DNA of 64,000 nt from Channa striata. Lineage: Eukaryota; Chordata; Actinopteri; Anabantiformes; Channidae. Location: NCBI GenBank assembly GCA_033026295.1, contig CM065179.1, forward strand, positions 19,585,275 to 19,649,274, read 5' to 3'. Positions 26,970 through 40,119 of the stretch are shown here, piece by piece. The notes beneath the pieces were generated by a model, which did no database searches, had not been told where the DNA came from, and saw only the letters and a list, made by a program, of their open reading frames with translations. The position numbers were made by a program, and so were the translations under genes. The stretch's first letter is position 1. Each line of letters begins with the position of its first letter.

Positions 26970-27150
26970 TCAGACCTGCATTAGCAGCATGGCGGGAGCT
27001 CCTATGTTTGATTTTTACCTCCACGTGAAGTGCTTTGTTTGCAGCCCTTAAAGCAAATGACAGCAATCAGGCTGCAACTTTTGTAAAAAGGAACATTATT
27101 AGCGCTTTCAAGCCTGTTCAAATCATTGGTGATGGAAGGGGTGGAGAGGT
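26970..27150. promoter_or_regulatory. candidate conserved non-coding element upstream of the start-codon exon
   Basis: Non-repetitive sequence about 250-400 nt upstream of the exon with the Dab1 start codon. It contains 'cccttaaagcaaatgacagc' and 'acattattagcgctttcaag'. It has no coding potential and no repeat similarity that I recognise. It could serve a promoter near the second exon. Inference only. Confidence 0.25.
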
Positions 27151-27376
27151 GGGATTGTTCCTCCGTCTCCTTACTGAGGCACATTATTGACAGGAAGCAG
27201 GAAGTGTAGAAAAGGTCCCTCGAAGTCAGTTACCATGGGCAACATCTACTCAGGGCCCCGCGATCAGAAACGAGCTCATTCTCATGCCTGCTGTGAGCTC
27301 TCGCTAGGTTTCGCCTGCCAAGAGTAAACACAACCTAACTGAAGCAAACCTCTTTCTTCCTGTCTTTCTCTCCCAG

Positions 27377-27580
27377 CTCTCTGTGGGTGTATGTGGGATG
27401 TTGTGTCAGGGCTAAAGCCCATCCCTCTCCCATGAGCCTGTGTGCCCACACACACACCTGGCGCCTTCACGCACACACTCGGCGCCCACGCACGCACAGC
27501 CGGCACTGACGCCGCGTATTGGACCCTCGGAGCCCAGCGGATCCCTGCGGAGCGGAGTCTAGCCCAGTTGGAGTCTGAGG
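27377..27580 (+). other. dab1: 5' untranslated part of the start-codon exon
   Basis: A strong acceptor (long pyrimidine tract, then TCCCAG ending at 27376) marks the likely exon start. The leader is GC-rich and contains three upstream ATGs out of frame with Dab1: 27391 (14 codons, stop 27433-27435), 27398 (5 codons, stop 27413-27415) and 27432 (25 codons, stop 27507-27509). The first and third overlap at their ends. An in-frame TAG at 27560-27562 rules out N-terminal extension. A transcription start inside this exon is an alternative to splicing at 27376. Confidence 0.6.
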
Positions 27581-27650
27581 ATGTCAACAGAGGCAGAGCT
27601 ACAGCCAGCGGTCAGGCCCAGCAGTGTCAGACGGGACTCCAAACGAAAAG
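27581..27650 (+). CDS. dab1: dab1 coding exon 1 (residues 1-23 plus 1 nt)
   Basis: The start is ATG at 27581, chosen because the predicted N-terminus (MSTEAELQPAV) matches vertebrate Dab1 (MSTETELQVAV) and an in-frame stop lies just upstream at 27560. The exon ends in a basic cluster (RRDSKRK), comparable with the basic N-terminal segment of mammalian Dab1 implicated in nuclear import. It closes with AAAAG|GTAAGTG, a strong donor. The last base (G) is the first base of a split Gly codon completed at 43063-43064. It is one residue longer than the mouse sequence in this segment. Confidence 0.96.
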
Positions 27651-29170
27651 GTAAGTGCACGGTCGCACCTTTGGTGTTCCGGTACTGAAACCAGACAGTC
27701 GCTCAAATATGAGTTAATGCAGTTACTTATAGCATTACTTGCTTTTATGTTGGGATGACCACGTCCCAAAAAACAGCTTTCGCTTCCCAGCATATGACTG
27801 AGGATGATTGGTTTTGAATCTGGTGAATTAACAAATCTGATGTTTCATATGTGATGTATATACTACTGTATTTTGTGATCATAACACGAGCAGAGGGAGG
27901 AGTGTTGTCGAAATTGTTGCTTTTCTATTCTATAGTATGTAGTGTATTCTTCACATAACCTATGGTACGGAAAGACAGACATGCAGGTGGACGCCTCTCA
28001 GCCTGAGCAAAGACAGAGAGAATGTTGGATAGTTCAGCTACAAAAGGAGTGAGAAATAACACTGATAAATAGCTGGACAACAGGTGGTTTTTTTGTTCAT
28101 TTTGCTGAACCCTCTCTTGAGACTATATATCAGTCGTATTCCCCTCTTTGTGCTTTTTATACTTTATGCTTTTATAAGAGAACCGCTCAAAAGACTATCT
28201 GGCCTGAAATTCAGTTATTTCAGCGACAGTAACAATGGCTTTGTTCTGTTCTCATAGTAAAACTTGTGAGTTAGCCAGCACGACATCAGGCAGCAGAACC
28301 CAGAAGCCGAAGCAGCTCAGTGGAATTCAGTCGGACAGGGTTTGATAACTTGTCTTAATGAGACTGGTTGGGGCCTCTCTCTCAGAGGTTTACATGCAGC
28401 ATTGTGAAGCAGAATTGTTGTCAAGTTAAGTAATTTTACTGGGAAGAGAATCAGGATCCCATTTAGTTTTAAGAATGTGAAAAATACAAATATTTTTTGG
28501 AGAGTTGAACACTTATCAAACTGATATACACACCTTCATCACTTCTCTTTTTCAGTCATGACTTAGTTTGCTGTTGATGATTAATTAGAGTTAGACAAAA
28601 ATTCAAGGCTGCTGTTGCTATAGCTAATTAACAGGTGTGGGGCTATTGCGGTACAGTGGGTTTCTATACACCAAGCAGGTGCAGGGTTGCTGTTGCTGGT
28701 GAGATGCAAACAAGTCCAGGTGTGAAAAGCTCCAGAGGCAGGTAGCTAGCAGGTGTATGAGAGCAGGCCAGGGTGGTCTCAGAGCAGAGGTGATGCCAGG
28801 GGCCAGGCTGGCAGCCATCACCCAGATGCTCGGTGCCACCTGCACGACTGCGAGAGCGACGCCTAACACTCTCTGAATAAGCATCTGATTGATGTAGCAA
28901 AAACCGCGGACACCGTCGGGAACCTCATTTAATGGATGCACACAACCGCACGTGCACACATAGACACATTCACTATCACCTGCAGCAGATGCCTCATTGC
29001 ACACTGTGTGCCTCAGCCCTGGCAAACAAGCCTCGGTTCCCTCATACACAGTGTGTGAGGGAAGGCTGAACGCCTCTCATGTCCTATTTAGAAACAGTAT
29101 TGTTCTGCTGTGGTGGAGATCATGTTCATCATTCAGACTGCTCGCCATATTTGGGGAAATGAAGACGCAG

Positions 29171-29171
<1 letters not shown>

Positions 29172-29206
<35 letters not shown>
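29172..29206. repeat. (CA)n microsatellite
   Basis: Perfect CA run of 35 nt. Confidence 0.95.
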
Positions 29207-29208
<2 letters not shown>

Positions 29209-30787
29209 GGGACTGGGATTGAAGCCCAGAAGAGCATATGAGAGGAAAGATGAATGGTTTGCCTTCAGCATTCAGACTTGAGGGTTTTTAGCTTCTCTTC
29301 TCCGGCTTCTTCCCTCGTGTCTCTCTCTCTCTGTCTGTTTCCCTGTCACACACACTCACTCACACACACACCTCCTTACACCTTGTGTGTGTCTGCATCT
29401 CTTTTCTTGGGATGTTGAATTTGTTCGACTACAGACTTATCAAACTCAGTGTACACAGTGTACCCATCTCTCTTCTGATCTGGGTCATTCTTGCCGACGT
29501 ACACGCGTACTCTCAGCAGGGTGATGAAAGTAAAATGCAATCATATACCACACAGGAGCAACAAGCGTGCTGTGGGAATAGGAGATGTTGATACTTTTCT
29601 TGTTGTTCATATTGGGTTTCATGTGAACGACCTGCGTACATACATTTTGCACACGTTTCTCTCTCTATGTAGTAGCTGAGTTCGACTAAGAAATCCATCC
29701 CCCTGACTATCTGAGCATCATCGGGGAGTAAACGGCGGCTTCTGTTTTGTGAGAATTCTCCCTTCACACTTCTCACTCACCCTTTCTCATTACGTTGCTC
29801 TGACTCCTAAATGACCTTGCCTTGGATGAGTGAGACACAATGGAGAGACTGATCATAAAGGGAGAGAGAGAGAGACTAATGAGTCAATGTGAAGAAGAGC
29901 TGTTTAATCTCAGGCCTTTGTTTCGCTGTTCTGTGGAGAAGAATATAATGAAAAAGATCATGGGTCTGTTACATGTCACAGATTAATCACAGATGTTGTG
30001 AGCCTGGGTCCGTTCATCAGTGTGGGTTTTTGTTTTTTAACACACAGTATGTTTCAAACGGGAGCTCGGGGGTCACTCTTCTGTGTGCCCTCTCTTCTCT
30101 ACCAGAAGGTTTTTATTGAATTACTATGACAAGGTAGAGATAGCCTTTGACCTTTAGCATTTACATGACCTGAGCTGAATAACTGAGGTTTTCTGCTTCC
30201 GCTGGTGATGAATTAGTCTTACTGGTCAGGCTGAGTTCTTGAAGCACAATAGTTTATTAATCCTCAATAAATCCAGAAAGATTACATCTCCCCACCTCTC
30301 TATCCCTCTGTGATTTTCTTTCTCTCCACCTTCTATCGTCCTCCTCCAAATCCTTTACTTGCAAATCATAATGATCCCAGTGTTATTGAAGTGGTGCTTT
30401 ACCACTTGTTCCACATCATTTTGGCTCATGACCCCTTTTAGCCAAGCATTACTACCCACAACCCCAAATCGTGAGTTGCATATATCTATGGGAACTGAGC
30501 GTTTCCTCTCCTAGATCACTGGGATTTGAAGAAAAATTACCAAAAAACTGAGAAATGTCTATGTGGCAGAAATATGATTTCTTTGAATCCTTAGCTTCTT
30601 TTTTATTAACAGCTTGAGGCATCGCAGTTAGGTTGAGAACCACCTACTGTACAACTTTTTAACTAACTGTGACTCAAAGATTGTGAATATTATTTTAAGA
30701 AGAAGCTGGGAGAACATTGTTGTGGGGTCTGAGGAAAAGTGTTGCCATTTATGGTCATTTCATTTCGTATATGCCTTATTTTTTTCA

Positions 30788-31300
30788 CATCAATTCAACT
30801 TTATTCATATAGCACAAATTCAAAACATAATAATCACACACAAGGCACACTACATAAAGAATTCAAGAGATACGGGGAGTAAACCCAACAAATCCCACTT
30901 CAACGAGGTCTAGGTAACAGTGGAGAAGAAAAACTGTGTTTAAGAGTAGAAACCTCCAGCAGAACCAGGTTCAGGGTGGGCGTCCATCTGTCTTGACCTG
31001 TTGGGACGAGTGAAAAGTGGAGAGAGAAAAGAAAACACTGGGCAGGTTGGTGGGACCAGTAACTGTGCACTGGAAAATTACATGCAGAAAGAGACGGAGA
31101 GGGAGAAGCACAAGTAAGAGAGAACGAAGACACAAGGTTAAAGTCATGCAGTGGTCCCATGTAACTGCAGAGAGACAGAGGGGAGGGGAGGAGCTCCGTG
31201 GTCTTGGGGGGAGACACAACCCCCCCATCAGTCTGAGCTTATAGCAGTAAGTGAGAGAGCTTCAACTACAGTACACGCTTTATCAAAGAGAAATGTATGA
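30788..31300 (+). repeat. dispersed teleost repeat (unclassified)
   Basis: It opens with 'aattcaactttattcatata', a phrase found at the start of a very common fish repeat. The continuation has further hallmarks in order: 'aaacctccagcagaaccagg', 'gggcgtccatctgtcttgac', 'cctgttggga', then 'tctgagcttatagcag' and 'gctttatcaaa'. No protein is encoded; the 105-aa and 85-aa minus-strand frames across it are shadows. I recognise the pattern but not the superfamily. The 3' limit is approximate. Confidence 0.65.
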
Positions 31301-33185
31301 AAATGGTGCCCTCTTGTAGCCTGGCTTTAGTAGTATTATTATCTTGTGTCCATGTTGTCAATAAAATTTATGCAATACATGAGATGCAATCCCACATTTT
31401 GCCCATGGGGCAGCGTTTAATGGTAATAATGGAAGGTTTTGTTTTAAACTTTGTTTTAAACATACCCGGGACCACGGATGCTGTGGTTGCCGTTTTCTCT
31501 GCCGTGATTTAAAAACAAACCTTTTTGACTGTTTCCGTGGCTCGTGTTTATGTTGCTATGAAATACAGTTGTCAGTCAGGTATGGGCCAAAATCTGCCCC
31601 CCTGTGGCTAACCTTATTTCATTCTCCAGACATGCACAAACTATGCAAGAAAGTATATGAACTCTGATGCAGATGATGCTACCATCACCTAAATGATGCT
31701 GGTTGTCACTGACAAAGTTAGTAACTAGTCTTTACTGGTATGTGTAAAGAGCTAAAAAACTGAATTTAAAAGACTGTTATTCTCCCAGTGTAGCTCCATT
31801 ACAGAATGCAGGGTCAGGGACCACTTTCAATGTTTTGCCGTACCACTGGAGGGGCACAGACCACCTCTGCCGATTCCAATCTCAAATTATTTGACAAGAT
31901 AATGAGCAGAATGCTTTCTGATGTTTGGAGGGGTTTAATTGGCATAACTTTTTTTTTTTTCAAGAAATACAGTTTGAAATTCTTTATCATCAATAAAGCA
32001 TTGAGTTGACAGTCTGCCAGTACAAACACTTTTATGTTAATGTCAAATTAGAAAACCAAGTCAATTTGACATTTGTGAAGAGCCCAAGAGCTGCAGACGG
32101 CTTCGTCTCCACTGAAAACTTTTCCATCTCAGCGCCCACCTTGCTAATGAAGTATGATGCACCATGGACGCCTTACTCTGGGGAATCTTTGAATTGCATT
32201 TCACACTTGTTCCATGCAAGCAAATCATTTTGACGTTAAAACACAGGGTTCCAACAACACTGCATTTTATTAAATGCAGTTAATTAATATAATTACAGAT
32301 TTCACTTAAACTGTTGCTGCGTGCTTAATGAATGATACATTTATGAACGCTCTGCTTTTGCTTCAGCCTGCAGAGGATCAGTAGTTTTCAAGTCAAAACA
32401 GGGGAAAACATTGCTCAGTTAACAAGCTGGCTGAGAGACAGCAGGGTTTTATGTTACAGTACTCATTTAGTTTAGTAGTATAACTTAGAAAACAAATGGG
32501 CTGCAGAATTTATTCACAGTCGATGCAGCATGGAGTGTCTACAGTGGCTCCATTCTGACAGAGCTAAACAAAAGCGTGACTAAAGACTCGGCACAAAACA
32601 GCACAATCCCACTCTGTACCAAAGTGTGCTGACTTTGGCATACGCTGTGAAGATGGCTCTGTGCTCACATTGTCACTGCTATATGCGTGGTCATCAGGGT
32701 TGTGAATGAGTATTGGATTCTAGCCAAATGTTGGTACTGTAAGTGATTGGTAACCTTTTCCCGCCAAGCAGCCATACTGGCAGATAACCAGCAGTTCTTT
32801 GGATCGTTTGGGCGCTGGTAAACACAGCAACGCCGGCTTTGGCCGACGGGTGGTGAGGTTCCCTTCCTCTACTATTAGCGGTATTGTATTCATATCAGCA
32901 TTAAATGCTCTAAACATTCACTGATGCCTATTTGTCTATCATGATGTGACTCAGAATATGATTATAAGTTATAATAACTTCCGCCGCTGTCAACACACAC
33001 AGTCAACTGTCATCTCAACTCTGCAAAATCACGACTCTCCCACAATGGGATTTAGCTGAGGATGTGTGGGAGGGTGTTTCTACAGTGTAGCTGGCAGCCA
33101 GCAGCATGAAAAGAGTGGTTAAGGGTTATAGCTGTGCAGCTGTTAGCCTTTGTGAGTGTGTGCGTCTGTGTGTTTGCGTGCATGT

Positions 33186-33189
<4 letters not shown>

Positions 33190-33217
<28 letters not shown>
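33190..33217. repeat. (GT)n microsatellite
   Basis: Perfect GT run of about 28 nt. Confidence 0.9.
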
Positions 33218-34873
33218 TGATGCGTGTGGGTGTATGTTTGCTTGTCTCTGGTGTGCGATTAGCAAACACATTATCTTCTTCGTGTGGATATTATGCACAC
33301 ATCCAGTCTATCTGGCACAATCACCGCAGCAATTTACTCTGATATCTTTCTCTGGGGAATCTTAGAGCACAAACAACGGTATTTTGAGTATGTGTATGTG
33401 TGTTTGTCTTCTATGAGAGGTAATCAGATCTGTTCCCTCCAATCAGACAGAGATTGAATTGAGTTGGTGTTCTGTTGTTGTGCTTGTCAGTGGAAGCCAA
33501 TAGTGGCTACATGTGGATGGAAGACAAAAACAACACTCAGTAGCAGAAAGTGACACACACTTTCCAAACACGGCTTTTCCAGAACTAACACTATATTTAG
33601 AGCTAACTGCCTCCTCTCTGTCCCCTGCCTCTCTCTCCCATCAGTCTATATCTTGAAAATTGGTCCACCCTGCTGTCTACTCTTTCGCCATCCTGTGCCC
33701 TCACAATGCCTACCTATTTATCTATCAACTTATTTGGACACTACAATGACTTTCGGGGGAATGTAAAGGCGGCGAGAAGTGATCAATCCCATTCCCAGAC
33801 AGGTGTGCCGTTCCTTTCAGCAGACCCACATCCTCTTTCTGTGGAGCAGCTCCAATGACACACTCTTCTGCCTTCTATTCCTGAGTGTTCAAAAAGCTTC
33901 ATCCAAGCTTTCAAATGTGACCACATCGAATTAGCATTCAAAACGCCTGACTCAGAGCGAAAAATATATATCACAGAAAGCCTTTTATTTGCTTTCCTGA
34001 CTCCAGCACTGTTTGTGTGTTTGTGTGTGGCTGCGGTAGCTTGTGTACTCTGTGATCCTCTCAGTATATTCAGCTTAGTCCTCTCCTCCACACGAGTTGT
34101 TGTGGCTTTGCCCACCACATCACTAACTACAGTCTCCATAGCAACAGTTTGCTCCCTGCTCATAATTGGCACAAAAGGAAAACGTCCCAATGTCACCCAC
34201 GGGTTCTGATAGAGGCCGATACTCTCATCCTGCTGTGCCGGTTGAAGGACTGGGCATTCAAAGGGGATTTCTTTATTGGTTGGCTGTGGGCAGGGTGCTG
34301 CTTTCTATTTCAGGTTTCCCACCGCACACAAACACAGCTGCAGGTATAAAGCTTATCTAAAACACATCACCACTGTGAGTTCTGGCAGAATCTGTATTTG
34401 TGTGTCTTCACGGGCAACGTGTAATTCTGTCACTCCGCTTTCTTCTAATTAGTGTGGGTGATTTAGAGGTACCCTGTGGAGCTTTTGACTTTCTCTTTCT
34501 ATAGGTGAGCCCCTGTTTTCTCTGTCTCATGCACTGAAAAATATTTTCACATTATGCCACCTACATACCTACAGTTGTACAGCAATGTGCCAACGGAGGT
34601 GGGAAAGAAGAAGAGCTACAGCGAACAAACATGACAAAGCAGGTTTCAGAGTGTTCACAGCTTAGGCTGCATTTAAAACATTTGTTAGACCCCGATGATG
34701 CAGACACTTAACACAAACCTTTTTTGTTTACAAGGAAGTTTTACGTGACACATTTAAATTTGTCCCTTTTTGCATTGTTATTCAGATTAATTATTAGTGT
34801 GTGAGAGAAAGACAAATCTGTCTTTTCAGATATGTGGATTATGCCCTTTGGTAAAGAGTAATTGCCAGTAAAC

Positions 34874-35210
34874 TAAAGGGCGACTTCACCTCTGTAGCTT
34901 TAGTTTAGGGTGTAAGTGAACGTTAATGCCTTTAAACTTCCCTCTGAAATCCCTCTATCAAAATGTTTCTCTGCTTCTAGCTGAAAAACTCCTCCAGATG
35001 ACGTCAACCAAAGGAGTTTTTCACCAGTTTCAACAGGATGACATAACCCGAACTAACAGTACCTCCAAGTGATGTCATCTGGAGGCATTTTTAAGTAGAG
35101 CGATATTTTAATGTAGTCAATAGGACTTTTAATGGCATTTATGTAGATGTACTACCCAAACTAGAACCACATTCAAAAGGCACGTTCAAAATCAGTGAAG
35201 GTGTCCTTTA
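34874..35210. mobile_element. palindromic (fold-back) MITE, about 337 bp, flanked by TA
   Basis: The left end 'taaagggcgacttcacc' is the imperfect reverse complement of the right end 'ggtgtccttta'. Further in, 'tttagtttagggtgtaa' pairs with 'actacccaaactagaac'. Near the centre, 'cctccagatgacgtca' (34991-35006) pairs with 'tgatgtcatctggagg' (35070-35085). The complementary arms in this order define a fold-back structure. TA dinucleotides at both ends fit a TA target duplication. No transposase is present. A related single arm lies at 20823-20916. Confidence 0.75.
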
Positions 35211-38200
35211 TGCTTCTTAAAAAAAAGTTGTTGTAAGTTTTAAGCTCTTATTGTGCCACAGATATCAGCATTGCGCTTTTCTTTCAATGTTTGATAGTTG
35301 GGAAGTTAATTCACTAAACCATGATGCAACATAAGAGTAGTATGTGTTCATAAAAAGAAAGTTCTGTAACTGGGGTTCAGAGCACATGGTCACTTATGTC
35401 ACTGGCTCATACTCACAAGAGCCAGTGAAAAAACAGTGATCTTTATATTTATATACTGCAAATAAAGTTTTGATCAAAGTTTAGCATAATATTTTATTTG
35501 TTACGTGTAAGAAATGTCTGCCTGCATACATAGCTCCATTTACGGATGAAAGATGTGGAAGTGATGTTAGCATGTAGACAGTGAGGCGATGAGAGAAAGG
35601 AACATTTAGAGACACTGACAGGTGGCAGAACTTCCTCTTCTGCTCCGGCTGCAAAATGTTCTTCAGATCTTCTTTACTTCATCTCAGGACCTGGACACAA
35701 AAAGACAGAGAGGGGAAGGACATCATCTTCAAGTATTAGAATATTTTGTCAGAGAGAACAGACATGAGAGGTACGGCTTTGTTCTGTCACACTCGTCCTG
35801 ACATGAAAGCAGGGCTGCTGTGTTTGGAGGAGTTACCTGTGTTTTCTAATGCTTTGAAAGAAAGGCCTATGGTGTTCGACAGTCACACACACCCACATGT
35901 ACATAAACACACACGCACAAGCACAAACTCGCCTATTGTACTGGAGGATTTAGGAAAAAAAAACTTGTGACACTTTTCTATCAGACATGGCTCTTATTGT
36001 TTCAGCAGAATGACATGGTATTTAGGTGAGGGACTAAGAAGAATGACAAACAGCATCTTGTCATCTTCCTTTGATGACAGGAATCGTTTGCAGGAAACAT
36101 TCAGTTTTACTTGTTCTGCTTCTGCAGAAGCACATGAAAAATTATACAGAGCTTGTATTTGATTGGTGTGTGTATGAGCTTGTGTGTCTGTGTGTGTGTT
36201 TGTGACAGAAAGTGAGTGGCGGCTCAGAGTCGTGGCCCATCGGGGTAGATGCCTTGTTACTGCCCTGTTGGAACCCGGAAAACACATAGATGCACATGCA
36301 AATAAAACACATGCACACACACAGAACACACTCTCAGGCAGTGTCCCTGCCAGGGTGAGAAACAAGCTTCACCTCCAAGAGTGCCGCACAGACAGAGGGA
36401 TTCGAGCTAACATGCAAACAGCCTCATGCTCTTATTGGCTTCTTATTAAGTCAGAAGAACAGAGAAAAGGACGGGATGAAATGAAAGGATCGAGGAAATG
36501 ATTAAATCACCTTATTCCCCTATAGAACATCTTCTCTTCTAGGTGTTAGATCAAATTAATTTCCTCTGATGAAAACAGGACTCAGATGACCACTTCCATC
36601 CACATTAAAGTTCCATTTAAGTCTTAATCAACAAGGTGTTGAGCACATTGTACACTCTGGTTTCATTTTGCTAACATCACTCGAGTGCCTTTTGCAGATC
36701 ACAGAGAACATCTTGTCACGATGAAAATAATAAAGGAAACCTGGAAGACACGCGCTCTGAAAACAACTTTGCCACTACAACTGAGCTGGCAGGTAAACAG
36801 GCACAGAGCAGGGAGCGTGCTGTTTTGCTCCTTGTTCTAAAAGCTTGAAGCTTTTACTGAAATTCACTTTACTGTGGCCTGTAATTGAGCATTAAAATTA
36901 ACTCTTGCCAAGATAGTTGTGTGCACATTCACAAAACCATGTCCGGATACAAAGATCAGTGCACTGAAACCACCCAGGCCCATTGCCAGAGTATGTGAGC
37001 ATGGCTAAGACAGTGGCTGCTTTACATGGTGCAGAAATATGTGGCAGACTGAAACTATGTTAGTCTTAATTTGATCATAGGTCTAAAAAAGCAAGTCTGT
37101 AGCAAACTTGTTTTTGAAAGAGCAAAAAATGTATTTTCACTGGATATTTGCTGGATGGGTCTGTGAGAAAGAACAGATGGACGGACTGATAAGCAAAGCT
37201 GAGCCATTTTATCCAGTTATCCACCATCACACAAAACTAAACGACTCAATCAGCAGGAGTAACTGAAGATACAAGCAAGAAGGATTAATTTTACAGATGA
37301 ACGTACAGAAGGTGTTAAGTGTTGTCCAGCCAGAGCCAGCTCACAAAACAAGCACTAGACAGTGCAGAAGTAAAACGATGCTTCTGAGAAATACAGTATG
37401 ACAGTCCAGTACATTGAGATATTAGAAGTTCTATTACGTTAGGGAGTGTAAATACTGAAAATGAGCAACGATTAAAGTCAAAATGAATTATAGTCACAGT
37501 ATTACACTAGATAACAATAATAAGAAGTTAGATGTATATGTATGTTTTAGAGAGGGGACTATTTTTTCCATTTACAGATAGCAAACAAAGGCCATGTGCA
37601 GTTTTTTCATGAGGCCTACATGAATTTACTCTAAAGTTAAAGGTTTTAACATTACATACAAATGCAATGACATTATTCTGCAAATAAATAGTCTCTCAAC
37701 TGGTGCACCTGTCTTTTCCAATTGTCACAATACACAAATCAAATGTTTTCTCTGTCTTCCAAAGTGACCTTCACATAGTGTGTGTTAGTGTGTGTGGGAC
37801 TGGTATAGTAATGGGCAGCGTGCTGCATCTGTCCCTCGCTTATTTTTCAGCTCTAATTTGTTCGGTGTTTTTTGCCAGTGAGGATAGTCGGGTGCCTCAG
37901 ACACCCCTGCGTGCGCACGCACACCTTCCCACGCAGGCAGCCTCGCTCTCTGGCTGTCGTCCTGTCGTCCAGGTCAGAGCAGCAGGTGGTTGGGAGACGG
38001 AGCTATGGCGAAGCGGAATAAAAGTGAAGTAACTCTGGGATGAAAGGGAGAAAATGGCACACGATAAAAATCTCTACGTCGACAGACGTTTTGAGGTTGA
38101 CTGGGGGTCAATACAAACAGGTTTATTTAGTTACTTTGATCTCTGAAGTCTTAATGTTGAGTCAGCCTCTACAGGTAAGCCGCAGCTCTGTTCTAGCTTA

Positions 38201-38638
38201 GATGTCAAATTAATCAAAAAGATTTAGACCTACAGAGAGAGCAAAAGTCTGAACTTCACACATCTCCGTGTAAACTTCACATACTGTAGCAAACTACGAG
38301 CTCAAATGAAGCAAGAACAGCAGTCATGTTGCAAATAGGACAGAAGAAATTGCACAACAGAAAAGGCACAACACTCATTTATTTGATGAGCAGCAACGTT
38401 ACTTTATCATCTCGTTTTCATTTCAGCAACTATGGCCATGTTTTTGTAGTGTGTGTATACGTGTTCCCTCAGTCAAGTGTGAGCTTTTGTGTGCCAAATC
38501 AATCTGCCAGAATTAAGCATGGAGCTGAAGGGGAAGCTTGTTGTTTTCTTGGCACAAGCCATTTGTGGGTTAAAAAGAGTGTGTGTGAGAGTGGGTATGA
38601 GTGAGTGCTTCATCTGAACAAGTCTCTGATAGGTAAAG

Positions 38639-38666
38639 CACACACACACACACACACACACACACA
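38639..38666. repeat. (CA)n microsatellite
   Basis: Perfect CA run of 28 nt. Confidence 0.9.
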
Positions 38667-40096
38667 TTCTGCAGCAGGGTTTAGAAGCAGGATTAATTGG
38701 AGAGTAACTGCCGGGGTCCCTCATGTGCTGTTGAGTGTTTGTTGGGAACCATCCCAGTTGTAGTTAAGAGCCTCTGGGTGCCGCTTCATCTGGAACACAG
38801 GGAAACACTTTACCAGCCACTGCAAACAATACAAGTTTGCAGAAAATAAATAGAGATGCACTTCTGTTGGTCGTGGTGGTGTCATCCTTTGTGCCACTAA
38901 CATCATTTCTGTAGAGTGCAAAGCAAAGCCACATGGGTTGAGCTGCTGCATCTCATTCTTACACAGTGGCCTCGATCTAATGACTTAAGTCTCTAATGTC
39001 TAATGAAATTAATGAACTAGACTGTTTTGCGCTGTTGGGTTTACATTTAAAACCCTTTACACTTTGTTTCAGTTTTCAGCCTGGATGATCAGCAGGCATT
39101 TAAATAATGAAAAACTGCACCATTGAAGACCACCCGAGTTCCTCTGCAGGTCGTTCAAAACATGTTTGGACACATCTGTCAAAAGTCCAATCTGTAATAC
39201 CAAAACTGTCTGCGAGTGAGGAGGTCTAATCTGCAGTAGGAGGCGACGTAAATCCAACAGGCGGCACATTAGCCTGTGAAGTAAAGACAAAATCCTTATT
39301 CAAACTGGTTTTAATATGATTATAAAAACCAGGTTCATACAACCTGGTGTTGTAGTTTGTTTACATCAGTCACAACATATGAATAAAAATCATTTTCAGC
39401 ATTTCTAACGTGACGTTTCACATAAACAACTCATACACTGTCATCATGTCCCCTTGAAGATCATTGTCCAGAAACAGCCTAGTTTCTGAATCTCAGCTAC
39501 TGATTTGCTGAGCGCACGGTTATCATGATCTGAATCTGATTCCAGTATGAATGCAATCAAAATGCAACCCATCTAAAAAAAAGCAAGCACCATGCAGAGG
39601 AGAGGAGGGTGAGAGAGAAGACCGTTGGGAGAAAGTGGTGAAGGGCCACGCTGGAGGCAGAGGGTTACGCTTGCCCGTGGTGTTGCTAGGGGGCTTCCCT
39701 GAAGGGCCAGGTGTACTGAACCAGCAGTCACCTGTTATCTGTAACCTGTGGAAGCGTGTGTGTGTCTGTGTGTGTGAGTGTGTTAGGGAGTTCTGCCTGT
39801 CATAGCGCTCTAATACTGAGTGACATTTATCCAGTGGAGGCTTCGCTCATTCATCCATCCATCACGTCCTATCCCTCCTTTCCATCTTTTTCTCTCTTCT
39901 TTATGTCCTTTCTCCTTCTTTCCTTGTTGCTTTAGACAACACACAGGATGTATGTATGTAATTTTAACAAAACTTTATTTTGGTGTAGCAAAGAAAGCTG
40001 CACCGTTCTGGTTTTACGACTCAGAACTGAGCTGCCGGGTAATTAAACACGTTCGACTGTGCTGATATGAGAAGCATTTATATTTATGAGTGTGTA

Positions 40097-40119
40097 TGTG
40101 TGTGTGTGTGTGTGTGTGT
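40097..40119. repeat. (GT)n microsatellite
   Basis: GT run of 23 nt, preceded by an imperfect GT stretch. Confidence 0.85.

Larger units (their letters stand above)
5374..27376 (+). other. first intron of dab1, about 22 kb, non-coding
   Basis: No convincing coding exon was seen. Contents by position: CpG-rich 5' end with a (CTG)9 run at 5541, a GA run at 8217-8237, a tRNA-derived SINE at 10241-10463, a two-copy 94-bp tandem repeat at 10997-11199, a SINE-like stretch near 12061-12190, many CA/GT microsatellites, a half-MITE at 20823-20916, and a hAT-MITE-like stretch at 23281-23470. Two moderately GC-balanced stretches near the 3' end (26130-26345 and 26970-27150) read like conserved non-coding elements. 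Additional untranslated exons, which mammalian Dab1 has in number, could be hidden here. Confidence 0.6.

Noticed and set aside
27442..27654. 70-aa open frame over the start-codon exon
   Set aside because: Begins at GTG and is in a different frame from the conserved Dab1 N-terminus; a shadow of the real exon.
34300..34350. Acceptor/donor-like pair ('tttcag ... gcag|gtataa') in the 15-kb intron
   Set aside because: No Dab1 sequence would fill it, and the phase does not fit the split Gly24 codon without disrupting the conserved KRKGQDRSE junction.
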